This document shows positions 61,500-64,000 of a stretch of DNA of 64,000 nt, piece by piece (within the stretch, counting starts at the first letter, position 1; each line of letters starts with the position of its first letter). The notes under the pieces are model-generated. The model did no database searches. It was not told the origin of the DNA and was given only the letters and a program-made list of their open reading frames with translations. Position numbers and translations under genes: made by a program. Origin of the DNA: Pusillimonas sp044464525 (GTDB lineage Bacteria > Pseudomonadota > Gammaproteobacteria > Burkholderiales > Burkholderiaceae_B); assembly GCF_044464525.1 (NCBI RefSeq), contig NZ_JBIQLE010000007.1:74248-138247 (forward strand). The letters run 5' to 3'.

Positions 61500-62456
61500 T
61501 TAAAACGATGATGGCTTGCGCCCGCAGCCCATGCGCTTTTTGTTGATATATTTCGTTTGGCTGCTAGAAGGAACAGCGTCAACGCGCACCAAGTCGGCAG
61601 CGTCAATTTCCCATTCCTTGATGCAGCCAACCGCTACCAGTTCATTTAAAGAAGCCTTGAGCATTTGCCGGAACTTCCATAGCTCTTTTGTGCTGCTACC
61701 GCATAGATCGTGAATTGTTTCCACTTTGTATGGGTAGGGGGCGGCATCCCCGCTATACATGCCGTGAAGCCATTGAGCGAGATTGCTTTTCAATGCTTTG
61801 CGCTGTTCCCAATTAATATGGGAGTAGCCGCTTTCATAGAGAGAAAGCAGCTTTTCATCAAGAACAACGACATATTGTTGTGTGACTTCATCGCGATATG
61901 CTTTCTCGATCAAACCACCGATAAAAGTCTTTTTGTCCTTCTTCCAGGTGATTTCAACGACACCACCCCGCAGCCGAGTAATTTCTTCTTTTAGTTGTTC
62001 ACGCTGAGTTTTGCCTGTATTCCTGCCCAATTCCTTTAGCATTGAATAGGCGGTGAATCGCACTTCGTTACCGAGGGGTTGTGAACGCGCTAAATGCAAG
62101 AGCATTTCCCATACATTGAGGTCGGTTTGATTGAACCTAACGCCCATGAAGCGCAGTTCAATATCGGCTCTGCTGGCGAGTAGCACCCGCTTTGAAAACG
62201 TCTCTCGGGTTTGGTTGACAGTAAACAAAGAACTACGCAGCAAGGCATTAGGCACCCCTCTGACGGCTTCGGGCCAAAGCGGTAACTGCTTCACTTCCTG
62301 CGACACCGACGCGGTATTGTCTTGCTGCGGCTGTCGGGCCTTTTCTCGTGCTTTCGCTCCTATGGCTTGCACACGCGCCACCAGATCAACAATCCCCCCT
62401 TCCGACGGCGTAACCGTTGGTTGTGTTCTGTTCATCGGGGCTGCTGGCTGGTGCAT
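61500..62456 (-). CDS. TrfA-like plasmid replication initiator
   Basis: A 318-aa protein. From about residue 58 it follows the TrfA pattern: LPLWPEAVRGVPNALLRSSL, FTVNQTRETFSKRV, DIELRFMGVRFNQTDLNVWE, MLLHLARSQP, VRFTAYSMLKELGRN and PYPYKVETIHDLCGSSTKEL. TrfA binds iterons and opens the origin of IncP-type plasmids. An iteron array with DnaA box lies 700-900 bp upstream at 63174-63360. The N-terminus is Gln/Ala-rich; a second ATG seven codons in may be used. It suggests the element can, or once could, replicate autonomously. Confidence 0.83.
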   Translation of the reverse strand: MHQPAAPMNRTQPTVTPSEGGIVDLVARVQAIGAKAREKARQPQQDNTASVSQEVKQLPLWPEAVRGVPNALLRSSLFTVNQTRETFSKRVLLASRADIELRFMGVRFNQTDLNVWEMLLHLARSQPLGNEVRFTAYSMLKELGRNTGKTQREQLKEEITRLRGGVVEITWKKDKKTFIGGLIEKAYRDEVTQQYVVVLDEKLLSLYESGYSHINWEQRKALKSNLAQWLHGMYSGDAAPYPYKVETIHDLCGSSTKELWKFRQMLKASLNELVAVGCIKEWEIDAADLVRVDAVPSSSQTKYINKKRMGCGRKPSSF

Positions 62457-62465
62457 GACGCTTGC

Positions 62466-62681
62466 TTACAGCGGATAAGCGTCTAGAAACTGCTTACTGA
62501 CTTGCAGGCGAACCGCTTCGACGTTCACGAAAACGCGTTTTCCAACTTTGATGGTTGGCCAGTAGCCCCGGTTCACTTGAGCCTTCAATACGCTTTCTTC
62601 CAAGCCTATGAGTTGGGAGAAGGCAGCCACCGTCATGACCGGTGCGGACAACGTAAGATGTGGGGTGATATTGGTCATCAT
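62466..62681 (-). CDS. small helix-turn-helix protein
   Basis: A 71-aa protein. TVAAFSQLIGLEESVLKAQV, NRGYWPTIKVGKRVFVNVEA and VRLQVSKQFLD form a MerR/excisionase-like winged helix. GGAG lies eight bases before the ATG at 62681; a longer frame from 62759 overlaps the operator. It starts the minus-strand operon, 9 bp before the TrfA-like gene. Proteins of this type act as plasmid regulators or excisionases. Confidence 0.75.
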   Translation of the reverse strand: MMTNITPHLTLSAPVMTVAAFSQLIGLEESVLKAQVNRGYWPTIKVGKRVFVNVEAVRLQVSKQFLDAYPL

Positions 62682-62754
62682 CTTGTAAACTCCGAAATAC
62701 ACTTTGCCGCCGCACTGCGTACTAAAACGTTCGAACGCGTAAGCAAAGCCATTT

Positions 62755-62775
62755 ATCACGTAGAATTTACGTGAT
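62755..62775. promoter_or_regulatory. palindromic operator between divergent operons
   Basis: ATCACGTA-GAATT-TACGTGAT is a perfect 8-bp inverted repeat between the leftward rep/T4SS operon and the rightward regulator gene at 62813. AT-rich promoter-like DNA follows. It is a likely binding site for one or both paralogous regulators. Confidence 0.7.
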
Positions 62776-62812
62776 TCAGGTAAATAATACTTGATTTTCA
62801 GGAAAATGCAAG

Positions 62813-63169
62813 ATGATTGATGCCAACGACGAGTTAAAGCAGAGAATCCTTCAAAAAGAGGATGAATTGCGTGATCGCGTCATCTATCTGGCTATGGACT
62901 TAGCGCCTGCCGGTCGTGGCATTTACAGATATTTGGAAGAACGAACTGGCATACCCGCCGCCCGTTGGCAAAACGTCATGCTGAAGAAGCAATTGCCCAC
63001 CTTGGCCATGCTGATAGCGCTGATGGACTACCGTAGACCCTATGCAGAGTGGCTGTTAACTGGGGATGATCTAGGGCAAGGTCGCTCCCCATCGAAAGAA
63101 AGATGGGAAAGCTTCTTGAAACACCGTGAATGGGTACAAGGGAATAAAGCAGCAGCCAAAGCGAATTAG
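62813..63169 (+). CDS. putative DNA-binding regulator, paralogue B
   Basis: A 118-aa protein: KQRILQKEDELRDRVIYLAM, IYRYLEERTGIPAARWQNVM, LKKQLPTLAMLIALMDYRRP, YAEWLLTGDD, then a basic tail of about 30 residues that paralogue A lacks. It is transcribed away from the rep operon, with the palindrome at 62755-62775 in between, and its 3' end abuts the origin iterons. A repressor pair of Kor type is the simplest idea; no family name is assigned. Confidence 0.75.
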   Translation: MIDANDELKQRILQKEDELRDRVIYLAMDLAPAGRGIYRYLEERTGIPAARWQNVMLKKQLPTLAMLIALMDYRRPYAEWLLTGDDLGQGRSPSKERWESFLKHREWVQGNKAAAKAN

Positions 63170-63173
63170 GCAC

Positions 63174-63257
63174 GGCATTTCAAGTAGGGTATAGGGGCAT
63201 TCCAAGTAGGGCATAGGGGCATTCCAAGTAGGGCATAGGGGCATTCCAAGTAGGGTG
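63174..63257. repeat. 22-bp iterons of oriV (three and a partial fourth)
   Basis: Units at 63174-63195, 63196-63217 and 63218-63239 and a partial unit at 63240-63257 share GGCATTCCAAGTAGGGCATA with GG. The second and third are identical; the first differs at two bases. The exact 22-bp pitch (two helix turns) with no spacers is typical of initiator-binding iterons. Confidence 0.88.
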
Positions 63258-63360
63258 CTCATTTATCGACCAGCCCGAAAAGCAGCGCCATTCCTACGCC
63301 TTGGTGTTTTTATCCACAGATTTTTAGCGCCTCTAATATTCTTTTAATATTTCTTTAATC
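63174..63360. other. plasmid replication origin (oriV)
   Basis: Iterons (63174-63257) are followed by a perfect DnaA box, TTATCCACA (63310-63318), and a 40-bp AT-rich tract (63318-63360) suited to strand opening. The TrfA-like initiator gene lies nearby. This is the standard iteron-origin layout. Confidence 0.8.
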
Positions 63361-63745
63361 CGCGCGCGCGAAGCTGCCATGTGCATAAGACAGTTTCAGC
63401 GTGAGAGGTATTACAAGAGTCCCCACCGCTTCACGGCGGGGAAAGGTAGACCCCGACTAAGGGGCGCTGCCCCTACCGCGCTTCGCTTGGTTCCCCGCGT
63501 TCGCCACGTGGCAGAGGGGCAGGCATCCGCTACGCTCCTTTCTGCCCCTCATGCCTTAAGCGTCTGGTCGTTCCAACAGCATCAAGGCCAAGCCGCTAAC
63601 GCGGTCGCTTCGCGAGCCTTGACCCTGCTTCCACTCAAACCATAGCCAGAACCTCGCCACAGGCCCACCACGCGCTTTTATTTGTTTTTAATGGGTTCGT
63701 GTAGGGTGTGGCTTTAAAATCGCCCTACGGCGTTATGAGACAGAA
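63361..63745. other. gene-free stretch after oriV
   Basis: Contains the right copy of the imperfect inverted repeat (63488-63640) and several short GC-rich stems, such as CCCCACCG...CGGCGGGG at 63421-63441. No coding frame has family support. Confidence 0.5.
63488..63640. repeat. imperfect inverted repeat, right copy
   Basis: The partner of 58412-58605 in opposite orientation. Together they bracket the T4SS-rep-oriV block of about 5 kb. Confidence 0.7.
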
Positions 63746-63931
63746 ATGGGCAATGATCGTTACAGCTATCGGGTGGTGTGGTCGGCAGAGGATGCCGAGC
63801 ATGTAGGGTTGTGTGCGGAATTTCCGTCTTTGTCCTGGCTGGCTTCGACGCCGGAAGCCGCTTTAGCCGGTATTCGTGCGTTGGTGACCGACGCCGTGCA
63901 AGACCTAGAAGCACCGGACGCCGCCTTGTAG
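63746..63931 (+). CDS. HicB-family antitoxin, short
   Basis: A 61-aa protein with the HicB N-terminal fold: YSYRVVWSAEDAEHVGLCAE, FPSLSWLASTPEAALAGIRA and LVTDAVQDLE. Full HicB proteins continue with a linker and a DNA-binding domain of another 40-50 aa; here a TAG stops it early. It may be a short stand-alone form or a frameshifted gene. Any HicA toxin would have to lie beyond the window. Confidence 0.65.
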   Translation: MGNDRYSYRVVWSAEDAEHVGLCAEFPSLSWLASTPEAALAGIRALVTDAVQDLEAPDAAL

Positions 63932-64000
63932 CGGTTGCGCGTGGCGAAACCTTGCCGGTTGCCACTACAAGCGCCGCCGTCTGTGCTGTTGCAGCCAAGG

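Larger units (their letters stand above)
57361..64000. mobile_element. integrated plasmid-like element (open at right end)
   Basis: To the right of the tRNA fragment all genes are of plasmid or ICE type: RelB/YafQ, VirB5, VirB6, small lipoprotein, TrfA-like initiator, paired regulators, iteron origin and HicB. No chromosomal gene interrupts it. The integrase, relaxase and the rest of the type IV system are presumably beyond the window. Confidence 0.7.

Noticed and set aside
63174..63257. Possible CRISPR array
   Set aside because: The repeats are directly contiguous at 22 bp with no spacers; they are iterons.
63379..63645. 88-codon frame after oriV
   Set aside because: It is made of the inverted-repeat copy and hairpins; composition is unlike a protein and there is no ribosome site.

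Overview
The window is about 64 kb of GC-rich betaproteobacterial DNA. Gene families and layout fit the Alcaligenaceae (Bordetella, Achromobacter, Pusillimonas and relatives); this placement is inferred from protein families, and no rRNA or other taxon marker is present.

Positions 1-2.7 kb hold housekeeping genes: the 3' part of pntB and a meso-diaminopimelate dehydrogenase. Positions 3.1-25 kb form a catabolic block for 4-hydroxybenzoate and protocatechuate. It contains pobA with a divergent AraC regulator, pcaIJ with a divergent IclR regulator, pcaHG with a divergent LysR (PcaQ-type) regulator, a fused pcaC-pcaD gene and pcaB. Together these take 4-hydroxybenzoate to 3-oxoadipyl-CoA; only the thiolase (pcaF) is missing here. 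Three LivK-type periplasmic binding proteins without permease or ATPase genes sit among them and probably bind aromatic acids. Between the pca groups lie a FAD monooxygenase with its LysR regulator, two lipoproteins and a carboxy(nor)spermidine operon. Positions 25-39.4 kb carry an Aer-like energy-taxis receptor, a large DUF2157/DUF4401/GDYXXLXY membrane protein, an exported peroxiredoxin, an iron-uptake cluster (FecI-type sigma, FecR-type sensor, TonB receptor, PepSY reductase and two small partners) and a large MscS-type channel.

Positions 39.44-46.53 kb look like an acquired island. It is flanked by 189-bp direct repeats of the 3' end of the mscS gene. It carries an MFS transporter, a compact operon (secreted protein, cupredoxin, two membrane proteins, GTP cyclohydrolase I, ECF sigma factor) and an AT-richer LysR/SDR pair. 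Positions 46.7-55.4 kb hold accessory redox genes: a MetE-like enzyme, ccdA with a deleted ccdB, a methyltransferase, TetR with two SDRs, two RidA proteins, an MDR reductase and a LysR.

From 55.4 kb onward the DNA is mobile. It begins with an AlpA stub and a radC gene broken by an ISL3 remnant. At 57.36 kb is the 3' half of a CAU-anticodon tRNA with its own terminator, which is best read as an attachment site. To its right, running off the window, lies an integrated plasmid-like element with RelB/YafQ, VirB5, VirB6, a small lipoprotein, two tiny coupled genes, a TrfA-like replication initiator, two paralogous regulators facing a palindromic operator, and a recognisable oriV (22-bp iterons, a perfect DnaA box and an AT-rich tract). 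A replication origin inside a tRNA-integrated element is the most notable structure in the window.
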